Below, one piece after another: positions 1 to 13,360 of a stretch of DNA of 64,000 nt. The stretch spans positions 38,766,001 through 38,830,000 of the forward strand of contig CM072804.1 in NCBI GenBank assembly GCA_037013495.1. Reading direction: 5' to 3'. Positions within the stretch are counted from its first letter, which is position 1; every line of letters begins with the position of its first letter. The stretch comes from Hippophae tibetana (Eukaryota > Streptophyta > Magnoliopsida > Rosales > Elaeagnaceae). The position numbers were made by a program, and so were the translations under genes. The notes under the pieces are model-generated. The model made no database searches, was not told the origin of the DNA, and worked only from the letters and a program-made list of their open reading frames with translations.

Positions 1-689
1 ATCATCTAGGTCTACTATTTTTTTGAGTATAATACTCAAATTTTTTATACCCATTTTCCTTCACTTTCTCACGTATCAAACATTATTTTTTCGTCATTTT
101 CTTCATTTTGTTACTTCATTTTACTCTTGTAAGTATTTCTATTAATTATTTTACACTTATCATTCATTTTTGTATTTTAATATATATTATGTGTTATTGA
201 TTATTTGTATATATTTTTGTGTTGTGTGTTCTTATTCAAGCTTAGAAGAGAAAAAAAAATATTTTTTATTTTTTTATTTACTTATTTTAATAATTTTATA
301 TATTTATGCTTTTGATATCTATTAATTTTTTTAAAATTATTTACATATACATAGAATATATATATATATATATATTATATTGTTACTTTTATAATGAATT
401 TATTAATTGTTTGAATTTTATGTGTTTATATTTATATGATGTTTTGATGGATTTTATATTTCTAGAGTTAAGCTTTCTTGAAATTTGTCCGTAGAAATAA
501 TAATAATGAAATTAGTATGATTCGATGCTCATGTGTTAAATGTAAAGATATAAAGTTAAAGATGATGAAAAATATAAGATATGTAAAATCATTTATGTAA
601 ATCTTTTTTGTTTTATAAATAATTACATATATTATATCATTTTTATATTATATCTCCTTTAAAATATGTTTTTTTTACATAATCGTTTT

Positions 690-1838
690 AAAGTGCCCAA
701 TAATTGAATAAACAAGTATTAAAAGATTACAAATAAGATATGAAAGAATACAAAAAATCTAAATTGGCCAGAAATTATATGTTTTCATAATTGGAACCAC
801 TTAATGAATATAAAGTCATGAATAAATGAGAATAAAAACAACTTAATAAGTTGATTAGTAATTTAATTTGATACAAAGTCTTTGTTAAGATTTTTCCATA
901 TTGATGTAATAATGTATGATATATTTTATTACTTTATTATTTGTAGAGAACATTCAAAAACAAATAATCAGGAGTGAAATAATCGAACAACTAGAAAAGA
1001 TGCGATATATTATGTATTTGGACGCGATCATCCTTATCATTTATGGGAGTAGTCACTAGCAAACCAAGTACATGAAACTCATAAAGAATCATCATATCTT
1101 CAAGATTAATTGTTATTTCACCCTAAAGAAATACAAAAGTATTGTTATATCATTCCGGTGTCGATGTGGTAATCATTTTTACTAATATATTCTTTTAACA
1201 TATATAAGTTATTTTTTATGAATTCATGACATTACATTCTTATTTTGAATTTAAATACATGTAGTTTTTTGGTTGGAGCAAGTTGGGCTATGATATGCAA
1301 TTTTTTGATTATTTACGAGAAAAATGGGTAGAACATATGCTTGAAATTATAAAATCATAAGAAAAATCAGAAGAAAAATCTTATGATATTGAATATCATA
1401 TGTATCTTATAATATTTAATGATATTGTAATTAAGTTATATATATATATATTGTATATAAATTATTTTTTTGTTATAAATTTAGTTCTTAAGTAATTAAT
1501 TAATATTTAATTTTTAATTAACATAATGTATTTAAAAACTCTTTTAAACATATTTTGATTTTTTCTGCTATTATGTGATCTAAAACATGCAATGAGGCTA
1601 TCAAAAAATAACCAAAATATGTGACAGACTTAACATTTTTAGTCGTTTCTACAAGTAAATTGACTTAAAATTTAAAATCGGTTCTACTGATAAACCGACT
1701 TAAAATTTTAATTCGATTAACATATATGACCGATTTAAAATTTTAAATAATCTTATTTTAAATCGTTTTAGCTAACTAGCTTAAAATATGTTTTAAATTG
1801 GTTAATAAACGATTTTAAAGGCCTTATTTGTAGTAGTG
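690..1838 (+). mobile_element. CACTA (En/Spm) fragment, 3' end
   Basis: The right edge carries the terminal motif: the reverse complement of the last bases reads CACTACTACAAATAAGGCC, nearly the same as the terminus of the CACTA copy starting at 8397. Just inside lie several diverged copies of a subterminal motif like ACCGACTTAAAATTTT, typical of CACTA ends. About 1150-1440 matches, in opposite orientation, the sequence around 9420-9700 of the larger copy, and about 700-830 matches the gene-2 segment near 13900-14050. The two homologous blocks lie much closer together here than in the larger copy, so this is an internally deleted, non-coding derivative. The left edge is not visible, and the element may extend to the start of the window. 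Confidence 0.75.
1820..1838 (-). repeat. CACTA terminal inverted repeat (right end)
   Basis: Reads CACTACTACAAATAAGGCC on the minus strand. It pairs with the motif at 8397-8415 (CACTACTACAAAAATGAGC). The two ends belong to different copies lying in opposite orientations. Confidence 0.75.
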
Positions 1839-4800
1839 TTATGTGATACTTTTGCACTCCAACTATGTTTCCAATTCTGCAATGACAAGGTATACTCCTG
1901 TGACTATTTTGGTTTCCATTCCATATATGGATGTCGTGCCTGCGGATCTACTGTTGACATTAAAAGTTAACTTTTTGGTTGTCAATTTATCTAAGGAATA
2001 TGTTGATACACTGAAGGATATATATTTTTGAGGTCCTTGACTTTATTGAGCTGCTTCACCTAGCGGTTGAGACTTAACGAGTTAATTGTGTTGTGGCAGT
2101 GTGTCTACTTTTGCAAACCAACTCTTTGCTTGTCTATGTCTTTCTTTCTTTCCCATTGTAGGGAGTTTTTTTATAAAGTCAAACAATCCAACAAGTTAGT
2201 CTCCTCTTAACTTATGGAGGTTCTTGATTTCTTGATGCATACTATGGAGGAAGAACGGTAATGAACTGATTGTAAAGGAGTTTAAGCATAAACAAAGGGA
2301 CTCAACAATTTTTTTTTTTTAAGTTTCGATTTCTGTTATTCTTAAAATATATTCCTTATCAATTAAATTACGTTAATTATCAGTATTTATTATTCTTAAA
2401 ATATAGATTCAAATTAATTTTAATGAATTTTGTAATATATTTGTGTTCTAAATTTTGTCATATAACTTTGTTAAATATATATATAAATATATCAATTAGT
2501 TATAAAAATAAAAAAAATTATACAATTATTTATTTCATCGTCAATTCACTATTCGTAAGGATAAACAAGGCCCAACTACGAAGTTGATATGCACATGCAT
2601 TGAAAAGTAGCTTCTACAAATACATTGAATTGAATCACGTGGGGTTTGGGAATGGTAGGTGATAAGCAACTGCTATGAAGTAAGATTTGTGCCTTACTGT
2701 GCTTCAAAGCGCAGTCGTTGAAGAAAGTGAACTTTTTGGGTAGTGGAAGCTCTTGGAAATTGCGGTATCATGAAAATAGCCGACTTGACTCTTTTTTTTT
2801 TAATAATTAAATACGTGGATATTTCATTAAATTTTATATTTGAAAATTAAATCAATTACGTCATATCTTTATAAATTTATTAATATATATTCAATAACTA
2901 AACACAATTTTGTTAGAATTACTATCAAAATATTATGAATTTCAAGATGTTGTTATTTTTAAAATTCTCCATCTCATATATTGCTTAACGAGATATATAC
3001 TATATTAAAAAAAAAAAATACTTAAGAAATTTTTGCATATTTAATAGTAATAAAAGTAAAATATAAATATATAAATACTTTTCCAAGATCTGATTCGACT
3101 TTTATAAAATTAAATTTAATAAAAGAAACTAATAAAATTAATTGTAACGCATCATTTATACAATCGACTTCAATGTCTGCATTGTCTTAGGCGGCTAAGC
3201 AAGCACCCACCACCACACAAACTTCCCCAACCACAACGCAAATGTTTGAAAATTATACTTCTACCGTTCTACTCATCATGTATATATATTTTAATTTCAA
3301 GCGCCATACAAGACTTTAATATTTTATTTTTCTTTTCCGGTTAAACAAATATGAATTTTCATTTTATTGCCCTTTCACACGTTCTTAATAATTGCATTAT
3401 TTATATGTATATAAGATTCCGAATTATTTTATAACAAGTAATACATGTTACCTTACTATTGGACCAACAAACATAAAGGACAAAGAAATAACAAATAAAA
3501 GCTTTTAAATGGAGCTTGATAGAGATGAAAATATTGATGATATTTCGGACATTATCGTGATAATATCTTTATTTTATACATCTTAATATAAAAGTAATAT
3601 TCATATTGATAAGTTGTAGTTTAAATATTGTTATTGTTAAATTTTTGTTTAAATATCTTTAGTTGGTTATAATATTCTAAATATTATGATATTGTTGTTA
3701 AAATGTTTTAATCTCTTTAATTATTTTAATTATTTATTATATAATATTTTACAAAAAAATATACATTTTATTATATAATATTTTAATTAATTGTTTAATT
3801 TATTAATTAATATAAATATTATAAGTATTTAAAAATATGTGTATTAAATAAAAAATTAATTATTATAATGTTTTATAAATTTTGTATTTTTTTTTATATT
3901 TTTGACTAATAATAATAATATTTTCATCAGAGTGAAACTCACTCTGTATATATACACATGAGTCATAAGTTAGAATTGTTTATTTTTGGGTCCATGTTTT
4001 GGCTTATGCACTCTTTCACTGGGATTGTTAGCAGAGGTCCCACTAATCTTATGGCTATGCTTTTTTTTTTTAATTTAATAATTATATGTATTAAATTATT
4101 ATAAATTAAAGATTTACATCTAATATTAATTCTTAAATTTTAACTAAATTTATGTATAATCTTTAAATTTTTTAAAATATACAATTTGTCATAATTTTAA
4201 AATTTTACACACAAGGTAATTACACTTATAAATTTTAAAACTTAATTCTCAAAATTTTAAAATTTAACACATAAATCCTAACTTTATTACTAAAATAAAT
4301 ATTTATGAATTAAATTTTTTAGAATTTATAGATGAAGTTTTAAAAATTTGGAGAATAAATCATATGACTAAAAAATTTATGAAATTTTTTTAAAATTTAA
4401 AAACAAATTATATGTTTTAAAAATTTGAAAATATTTAATTAAAACACATATTGATGATAAATTTAACCTAAATTAAAAATGATATATAAATTTTAAATTA
4501 AATATAAAATTAAGAATATACAATGTTAAAATAATAGTATAATTACCTACGAATAAAAACTAATTATAATTTTGTACTTAGTTCGTTGTATGTGTCATGG
4601 TAAAGGTTTATTTTTAATTTTGCTTGTTTGTTAAGAAAATTGATTGATCCACACTTTCTCTGCCGAAAATAAGAGACTTTATTTATTTATTTATTTTTAT
4701 AAAATAATCTCTCTTATATATATATATTCAATTCGGAGGAGAAGTAAATACATAATATTTATAAAATTATATAAATAAAATAAAATTGTATCATACTTCA

Positions 4801-5989
4801 ATTTTAAATTATAAGTTTTAAGTTTTTCAAACTTAAATATTTAAAAAAAAATAATAATTTAAATATATTTATATTAAAATAAATAACAACTAAAAAATAA
4901 CTAATATTATTTTTTTATTGTATATATGATACCCTTGTTTAATATAAACAGCTGCAATATTGATAAAATTAAATCGTGATACACTGCATTCTTTTAATTT
5001 TAAAGTTATATGAAAATTGAATAAAAAATAATATATAATTAACTTAAAAACTGCAAGTAGATATAGCGAGATGCATGTGGCTCCGTTGAACTGTATAAAC
5101 ATAACTCAGTTAATATATTAATATTAGATTTAATATATAAAATATAAAGTATTATCAATTATCAATTACTAAATATAAATTATATTGTAATATGTCATTA
5201 GATCAAAATTTGACTTTGCATCGGTTTTCCGCCATACAAATCATGTTTTGTGTCGGTTGTTATAAAATCCATGCATATGGCTATATAGCAAAGTTAATAG
5301 ATAACGTTGTTTCGATTATAAAATAAAGTTGACCCAGATCAGTACGTAATTATTTTAAGGAAAATTTGCCTTGTATGTTTGTAAAAACAATGCATTAGTA
5401 CAATTTTATTGTAGTGAGTAAAGTGATCGATGCATGAATAAATTTATGATAAAAAGTATTTTTCTTTGGGTAAATACATACATATATTGCAAATTTTATA
5501 TTTAATAAATACACATACAAATAATGTGTTACGATATTTATAAGACAATACTTTAAAATCGATCTTTAGTATGGGAAAAAGTGAAATTTAAAATCAAAGA
5601 GCCATTCGACGTAAAAATTCCAATTCAAACAACTAGCACATAAAACTATCGATAGCACAAAAGGAAAAAATAAAAAAAAACTGAATATTAAAATAAATGT
5701 ATTTCTAGTGTATATGCTTATTTTATTTATAATGTATTACCATGTATTAAAAGATTTTGAAAATCTACAAAATCTTACGGTAGAATTTAAATTGATATAC
5801 GAAACCTATTTAATTTTAACAATTTAATAATCTACAAATAAATTATATTAAAAAACCCCGAATTGGTTTAGTAAATTTTTGTCTTGTTTGGAAAGGAGGT
5901 ATTAATTATTCAAGTAAGTATTCAAGTAAGTGGCATGTGGTACGTCAAACTTTGTATTTAAAAATATGGATCAATTTTGAGTTTGATTC
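1839..5989. other. AT-rich intergenic DNA, no gene recognised
   Basis: The stretch is dominated by A/T runs and short TA repeats. About 1858-2290 and 2570-2790 are less AT-rich than the rest and could be decayed transposon or gene pieces. No reading frame there longer than about 75 codons resembles a family I know, and no splice-consistent gene model was found. Confidence 0.5.
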
Positions 5990-6335
5990 AACTAATAGTT
6001 TAAATTATTAGATAAGTTAGCCTAGAAGGACCTATCTGTGCTCGTGTCCTAAACAAAACTCTTAGGATGGGCCTGTCTACTCATAAGAGTTTTGGTGTTG
6101 GGTGGTCGACCTTCAGATCGAGTCATAAAATGGTTGACCTTAAGTTTTAAATGTATTTTTTTTACTCTTGTATCCATTTGATACGCTGTGACGTGTACCC
6201 CATATGTAATCGACATGTGTATGTATAATGCTCTTTCTATATACATGGATTTCATAAGAGATCTACACATTTTACAAAAATTCTCTAACTTCTCTTTAGT
6301 TTCCCTCTCTACAAATCAAACTAATCCTAACATTT

Positions 6336-6353
6336 TGGCACCTACCATGGGGC
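6336..6353 (+). other. Gypsy primer-binding site (diverged)
   Basis: TGGCACCTACCATGGGGC resembles the plant gypsy primer-site consensus TGGCGCCGTCTGTGGGGA. It sits just after an LTR-like CA end. The mismatches fit an old copy. Confidence 0.5.
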
Positions 6354-6439
6354 TTAAATTTGAAGGTCGAGCTTTAGTTTTTGACCCTATATTTTTAAGG
6401 ATTAACTCCAAGTTTTGAGAGAAAGACTTAGTAAGCGAG

Positions 6440-7900
6440 CATAGTTCCCTAGAATTAAGGCCATCATGATAGGAACACAAGTTGAGGAACGATTAAGACT
6501 AGTAAACGACAAGGAAGCATCAACACAAGACCACATCTTGCCAGCCCGTAATGTGGTCAGAGTGGAGACTGATCCTTATTAACAACTGGCACGTCAACTT
6601 CTTGAGCTAAGAAGAAAGCTCAAGGAGACCAGGTGAGAAAATAGGGAACTATGATCGTAGTCAAGCTTGAGTGCTCCCAAGGGTCAAGCCACTAATCTGG
6701 TTGGTGGGATTGGGCCAGATCATGTTGTGCCTGAGTCATCCAAGAGCGAGAATGCAGATGAGGGTGATCCCTTCCTAGCTCGGTAAGGCCTAGTAACAAG
6801 AAATTTCTTTAAGAGTGAAAAAGCTAAGAGACATTATTTCAAGCATTAGAGGAAGCTAACAGAAAGTAAGACCAAACCCTGAAAAGGTCAATGAAAGGCA
6901 AGACAAGGGTAAGGCATACTATGATGTAGATAGGGATTGCGAGCAACTATGTGTCTCCCTTTTTTTTATGAAATAGAGCATGATGAGTCCCTAGCCAAGT
7001 TTAGTGCTTCCAAGTGCCCAAACTACCAAAGGACTAAAGATTTAGTAACTCATGAGCAACATTTCAAGATGGTTATGACCCTTATGAGCATCACACAGGA
7101 CAAGAGAGATACCATGATGTGTAAGCTATTTTCTACCACCATATGTGATGGCCCATAAAAGTGGCTCAATAACCTGGCATCCCATACCATAACCTCCTTC
7201 TCACAGTTTGACAGGTTATTCATCACCATTTTTTCCCGCAACAAGCCTCTGAGGAAGGAGTCTTACCATTTCTTCTCAATCAACTAAGGAAGGGGTGAGC
7301 CTACTAAAAAGTATATGAGAAGGTTGAGAGAGGAAAATCTAAAGATATCAGATTGGCTTAGATCTATCGTGATACAGGCCTTCAAGCGGGTCTGCTAAGG
7401 AATTTTGATTTGTTTGTAGAGTTGACCAAGATGGTTTGACAAACGTTGAAGGAAGCTTATGGAGATGTGATAAATTTTGTCAATCTGAAAAGAGAGTCAG
7501 GTTTGGGATAAGAGAAACAAGACCTATGTAGAAGTTGCACTAGAAAAAGGAGAAAAAGAAGAATAAGCCTAGATAGGGTAAACTAAGGCACACCAAATCA
7601 TTGGGCAAATGGCCAATAGTCTGGGAATATAGGACTTTAGAACATGTTATTATCTCCCTTTAAGGGTCTACCTTTGAGAGTGAGTCTAGCTTAAGTAGTG
7701 TTGAGGATGAAGGAGGAGCAAAATGTCAAATGGCCACCAAAAATGAGGGCTCCCCTTAGGGATACATATAAGTAGTATGCCTTTCACAACGATATAGGCC
7801 ATGAGACACAAGATTGTATGCATTTGAAGAAATAAAAATAGGATCTATTGTCCAGAGGGTATTTAGGGGACCTCATGGGAAGCAATAGTAGAAGAGGAAG
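6440..7900 (+). pseudogene. gag remnant of the gypsy relic
   Basis: Translations of this stretch match the plant gypsy gag layout. First comes an N-terminal part with a motif like LARQLLELRRKLKE. Next is the gag core, with matches to the LF..TI.DGP..WLNNLA, F..F.RLF and SYHFFSIN blocks. Last is a segment like GHETQDCMHLKK near 7800, which in related elements precedes protease. Gag forms the particle in which reverse transcription takes place. This copy is a fossil with multiple breaks and is not expected to make protein. Confidence 0.55.
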
Positions 7901-8396
7901 GTAATAGCCCGAACGTGAAACATTGAGGCTACCTGCTCTATTAGATAGTGAGATAGACCCACACAATAAGGTTAATGTAAGGACTATCCATCTATACATG
8001 GAGGGCCAAGGCTTAATGGGACCTCTAATAACTCAGGCAAAAGGTACGCTAGAGACATGTGCCATTTACTATAATGTAGAAAAGGTATGCCAGAGACCTC
8101 CAATACATATCGTTTGCTTTATTTGGTGTTTGTTTGTTATTATGTCTCCTCGTTAGTGTCTCAACATTTCTTGGTGTATGAAATGAACATTTGAGTGATT
8201 TTCTATTTGGTTTCCTAGATCTTATCAATTTTCTTATTGTGTCTTGTCTAGATGGTTAGCAAGCTTTGGCAGAATAATTTTTGCAACATTTACCCCCGTT
8301 GAGACCTAGTTTAACCTTACTAAGATGGTGAATGAGAATCTGACAAGCTAAATTTTATATAAAATCCCCTCTTATTCTCTTGTTTCTTGGGCCAAA

Positions 8397-8415
8397 CACT
8401 ACTACAAAAATGAGC
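8397..8415 (+). repeat. CACTA terminal inverted repeat (left end)
   Basis: CACTACTACAAAAATGAGC starts exactly where the upstream gypsy sequence stops. It matches the terminus of the fragment ending at 1838. CACTA transposase binds subterminal repeats and cuts at such ends. The 3-bp target duplication cannot be tested because the opposite end is missing. Confidence 0.8.
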
Positions 8416-8734
8416 TTTAAAGTCAGTTCGCTTAATCGACTTTACCTGTATTGATTTTTTTATTCTCATTTTTCACTCCACTAACCTATATTCAATATAA
8501 CATAAAAAACTAAAATATAAATAATAATTCAAATAATTAAAAATTTAAATATAATTAATTACTTAATAATTAAATTTATTACAAAAACAAATAATGGATA
8601 TACAATACATATATATATAGTTAACTTAAATTATAAATAAAATAATGTCTTCAAAGTGTAATTGGATTGTGCAAGCAAGCTTGGTTGGTTTAGAATCACC
8701 AGCATTGTGACAAGGAAATTGGGTAAAAAATAGC

Positions 8735-9412
8735 TGATCCATATAACAATTCATTCCCCTACATACATTAGCATGTAAACATTCATCAAATAAGCAGTCT
8801 AAACTTCAGAGACATACGAATGGAGAAATTAAATCATTATAAATATTACCATAAAAAAAGATTACCATAACGACATCTGAGTGATATAATAATAACCTTA
8901 TGCATTCGAACTCATATTAGCACTTTATTAATCATTTTTCTATAAATATGAAGTTATTTGGAATTTCTACTAGTATTTTTAATGCTATAATGAGCTCTAA
9001 TTATGAAATCAAGTGTAACTCCGATTTTTTACTTGGTTTGTATGAGTTTTGGTGCCCTTAAATGTATGGAAATTTTTTGTAATACGTTTATGGGCACCAA
9101 AACTCATACAAGCCAAGTAACAAAATAGGAGTTACACTTGACTTTATATTTAGAGCTCATTATAGCATTAAAAATACTAGCAGAGATTCCAAATAAATTC
9201 ATATTTATAGACAAATTATTAATAAAGTTCTACCATAATGTTGTTATAAGGAAAGTAGGCAAGAGAGATGATATGAAGTTTAGACCAAAAAAAGTCCATA
9301 AAACAATGCATTCTCCTAAATACATGAGCATATAACCATCCATAAAAAAAACATCCATCAAACAAGGGACTTTAGATACAAGAATAGAGAAATTAAATCA
9401 TTAAAAAAATTA
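8735..9412. repeat. Diverged direct duplication flanking a foldback
   Basis: A block of about 125 bp at 8735-8860 recurs at 9285-9412 in the same orientation. Shared landmarks are CATTC.CCTA.ATACAT.AGCAT followed by GAGAAATTAAATCATTA. The 139-bp-arm foldback lies between the two copies. This suggests a segmental duplication of the CACTA subterminal region around the hairpin. Confidence 0.6.
8919..9231. repeat. Long inverted repeat (foldback), arms about 139 bp
   Basis: The left arm (8919-9057) and the right arm (9092-9231) are reverse complements with roughly a dozen differences and few gaps, separated by a 34-bp loop (9058-9091). Landmarks are ATGAGTTTTGGTGCCC closing the left arm and GGGCACCAAAACTCAT opening the right arm. 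A transcript across it would form a long hairpin, a possible small-RNA precursor or a nested foldback MITE. Confidence 0.8.
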
Positions 9413-9599
9413 TCGTTATATTGTCATATGCTATTCAAGATCATTAGAATCTTCTCCTGATTCTTCTAGTGATGATATAATTTGAACCATGTGTTCTGCT
9501 CATTCCTCTCATAAATCATCAAAAATTTGCTGGTCAAAGCCCGTTTTGTTCCAACCAAAGAAATACATGTATTTAAAATCAAAATAAGAATGTAATTTC

Positions 9600-10310
9600 A
9601 TGTATTTACAAAAAATAACTCAAATATGTTAATTTTTTTTTCTGTATATAGGTAAACGATATTACAACATCATCAATTGGAATTTTGATATTTGTGATGA
9701 TTTCGTTCATAAACTTCATGACATAATAACCAGACATGACTTCATTATTTTGTTGTGGAACATACAAAAACAAGTGTACATGATTTTCCATATTCGAATA
9801 TCTTTATTATTCAATAGTAAAATTAATAAAATTATTAATATTCGCTTGTACATACCATAATTTTTGTCCCTATAAGCTTGTGAGATTTTTAAGGGCAATG
9901 CCCCTAAACTTGTTCCATAACTTCCATACCCTATCAAAGTTTAAAACGGTTAGTTTTTTTATAAAATATTACAAAAAATAATAGAAGAAACCAATAGCTA
10001 GCTATAACTCTTACATTTCAACAACTAATTTTGTATCTTTACTCAGTTCTATGGAAGCTGAGTTACAGTATCAAGCATGATTATTGAAAAAATCAAGGAT
10101 TACCAACATCCAATGATCTTGGCCTTGTTCAAACCTTAGTGGCCAAAGGATTATCAACTTTTGATTTCTGTTAAGCGTTAATGCCCTATCACATAATTGT
10201 TTAGCTTTGATGCTAACATCCTTCTCTTGATATTGATTGACATATGAAGAATCATAGAACGTTGATAAATGTGATGAGTGATTATGTTGAAGTCAATAAT
10301 AACATGCTCT
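9600..10310 (-). pseudogene. Ulp1/C48-type cysteine protease domain of the CACTA element (degenerate)
   Basis: Two Ulp1 landmarks are readable on the minus strand. GQDHWMLVILDF near 10110-10150 matches the catalytic-histidine block (G.HW.L.V.D). PQQNNEVMSGYYVMKFMNEI near 9690-9770 matches the catalytic-cysteine block, usually P.Q....ECGYYVMKF. In this copy the position of the catalytic cysteine reads serine (MSGYYVM instead of ECGYYVM). Ulp1 enzymes process SUMO or remove it from proteins. Such domains are known as passengers in plant transposons, best known from Kaonashi Mutator-like elements, and also occur in CACTA-type elements. The stretch lies in several frames with probable introns and appears inactive. 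The same C-terminal block is recognisable in the fragment at 1060-1440. Confidence 0.65.
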
Positions 10311-11667
10311 ATATAAAATAAATATATATAAGTAATTAGATAATATAAATATAATTACCTATGTTCTACATAAATGAAAGAAAATTAAATAGATTGTGGA
10401 CTCACCTTGTGCACACTTGAATTATACTTAAATCAATCATTTGATATTCAAATAGTTACAATATGCACTCAATCGATATATAAATTTGGCCAAGGTCTAC
10501 ACAAAAAATTTCTATAGGAAGTGGTACAATCCATCCATCATTTATGCTAAAAGTCCTCGTAACAATAGTCATCAAAATGCCAATATTTCTACTGAAGTTT
10601 AAAGCATAATCATAACTATACTTTTTCCAAGTCTTCTTCTTGAATGACTTGGTGCACGATGATTGGCCACTAGATATAGATTTAGCACGAGATACTTGCT
10701 TCATATCTCTTAAATGTGCCGCATTTAAGAGTTCTTGTATAATAGACTAAAAAAAAGTATTATGTATGTTAGTAGCAATAAAAGATATAATAAAATAATA
10801 GTAGTAATTAAGTGTTATATTTTAAGTTAAAAAATTAGTACCACGTCAAAATTTAGAACAACTTGAATCGACGGTCAAACCACATACTGTCCAACTGCCT
10901 CTTAGACTGTGGTAGCATTAGAAGGCACAGGTAGTGGACAATCATGAAATAATGATTTATCAATTACTATTCTCCAATGATTAGGCAAATATTGATTATG
11001 AATCATCCGATCATCTCTCAATTATTGTACCGTTTCAATAGCAACAAATTCCGTTGATGAAGGATGTTTCAACAAACATTTCATATTCTGTAAAAATATT
11101 AAGTGTTATATATAATAAATAAAACATATAATAAGAAATTAAAATAATAGATTATATACACCAGAAATTAAAATCTTACTACACGTGATTCATCAAATAG
11201 AGGAGGACGCCCATGTGGGGTAGCTATTGGATGTACATTCTCACCAAAATGTTCATCGTGATTTGATTAATGTTAAGAATGCGTATATTATATTCGAGAA
11301 AATGAACCACTACTTGATTGCATATGCATTCCTGACATATAAGGAGGACCAATAGGATGATTATATCCCATACTGGATATAGTTTGAGCGCCATGAGATT
11401 GCATGGGTGGCATGCCTGGCATGGATGGTGGTCTGCCTGTCATGGATGGTTGCATGGTTGGCCAATATGGCATGCCTTGGTTATAGAATGATTCCATGTC
11501 TAACATGTGTTGTGATTGATATTATTTTATAGTGACAATCTCACTTAACATTGAGGCCTTAAAAGAGTTGAGTTCTTCTTCAATTTTAGTGTACTCCTCC
11601 TTACTGACCGTCTAAGGCTTTTGTTTTGGAATGTTAAAATACTCCATATAACCATCATATTGGCTAC

Positions 11668-13360
11668 TGATAAGCGAAAGTCGGCATCGCCGATTCTGCC
11701 AATACTTTGGTTTTATATTTATAAAACTCTCGCAAGTGCACGAATCATTTCGTAGAAAATGATAATTATACTCCCAAGGTCGATCTAAGGAAGGAATGTA
11801 TGTGGTTTTTAATTTATTATTCAAACTTTTAAAAACGAAATTAAATCATAAACATCATGTCACGATAGTTTGGTTTTTGTGTTTCTAATCTAATAACATA
11901 AAAATAAACATAGATACAGATTCAATAAATATTTATGCAAATTTTATCATTTATAATAGTGGAGTATTTATGGATATAATAACTAAGTTAATTATGCTTG
12001 CTCATATTATCTAGGTTATTAAAGATATAAATTGATATTTATTGATTCTCTCTTTTTTATATGAATACCACCTTTGGTGGGGTTAGATATTCTTTGTTAA
12101 CTAAACAAATCAATTAACACCTATGGGTGAGGTTGATAACTAATTTGGTTAATTAAATTAATTCTTTTTTCTAAGAGATTAAAAATGAACCATTTAAATG
12201 CCACCTTTGGTGGGGTTAGACAGTTTAAACTTTATTTAGGGTGTCGAAATTAAACCTAAGAATTTAATTATCCGAGTACTAACTTTCAAGTTTTAAAACC
12301 ACTCTTATAAAATGTTTTGCAATAGAGCTTCACTCTAACTACCGGGCGATTGTACCAACAAATAAAAGAGCACTACTCTAAATCAGACTGGATAACTAAA
12401 CCTTAAAATCTAATTTTTAGATTTAAGTTTGCAATGAAAAATAATATATTTCTCTCTAACATTATTAATATAAAATCTTGAATAAAAATAAAATCAATTC
12501 ATTTTAGAGATTTTTACCTATTTAATATTTCGCAAGCATAACAACGTTATTATTACATCATGATTATAAACAGCCAGCACAGTTAAATTTAATCACAGAC
12601 AAATTAAATATAACATGTAAGAATAAAGCATAAAAAATATCTGCAAAGAAAATAAAATCCTTACAGTACTTCGATGCTATTCCCGTTGCTGGAAAACCTC
12701 CAAACGGAATTTGCACTCCTATTTATTGAATCAAAAAGTGAATAAATTACAAAACATAACTAGTTCTTCTCAAAAAGAGAAGAACTCTAAAACTAAGAAA
12801 AACTAACTAAGAAAAGCTAAAAACTAAGAAATGAGAGAAAGAAAGAGAAGGGAAGATGTGTTTATTTATGAAGAGAATGTGGGTATTTATAGGTAAGGAT
12901 GGGAAGAAAAAGTGGGTGAAAAAATGATAAAAATTAGTGGAAACGCGGAGTAGTGAATGATGATGTCATTTGATGACGTCACATGACGTGAGGCGGCTGC
13001 GCACAGATGGCAGCGGCACGCGTGGGCGCGGGCGGCTGCTGCTCGATGCGGCTAGGCGGTTGTGTGCGCGATTTTTTTCTTTTTGACCTTTTTGACCCAT
13101 TTTGTCCAATTTTTCCATATTTGTTGACCTTTTCTCATTTATTTATTAATATATTTGTGATGTATTGCCTCCAGTATTCCTCTTTGAGTCTTTAAGTTAC
13201 GTTTTTATGTGAAAATACCTAAAAAATAATAAAAATAACCGTGATTTCGAAAAAGACAAATTTATATAAATATATCATAAAATCATATAAATAGATATAT
13301 TTTTAATCAATTAATGTGCATAAAATCATGGTAATTTTAGTGCTTTTTGAGCACTCATCA
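11668..13360 (-). mobile_element. Solo LTR of the TGAT.AGTGCTC gypsy family
   Basis: A 1693-bp sequence that reads on the minus strand as the same LTR found at 48634-50433, 54209-56086 and 61819-63506, from TGATGAGTGCTC to the TTATCA end. It is flanked by perfect 5-bp duplications GCTAC at 11663-11667 and 13361-13365. No internal element sequence is present, so this is a solo LTR left by recombination between the two LTRs of a full insertion. It lies inside CACTA gene 2 and is therefore younger than that copy. It has a TATA-like box (12884-12891) and a TGACGTCA motif (12974-12981). Confidence 0.92.

Larger units (their letters stand above)
5990..8396 (+). mobile_element. Ty3/gypsy (Tat-like) relic: LTR end, primer site, gag
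   Basis: A retrotransposon fossil. An LTR tail ends at about 6332 (..CCTAACA) and is followed directly by a GGCGCC-type primer-binding site. Downstream sequence reads as a gypsy gag with the retrotransposon gag core and then a stretch resembling the region before protease. No reverse transcriptase or integrase is visible before the CACTA terminus at 8397. It is broken in many places and looks old. The CACTA element probably inserted into it, because the gypsy-like sequence stops exactly at the CACTA end. The left limit is uncertain, and a possible LTR start lies near 6098. Confidence 0.6.

Noticed and set aside
1843-2031. 62-codon plus-strand frame beside the CACTA end, in less AT-rich sequence
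   Set aside because: The peptide looks protein-like in places but I recognise no family, and the flanking 2040-2290 gives no extension. Left as unassigned.
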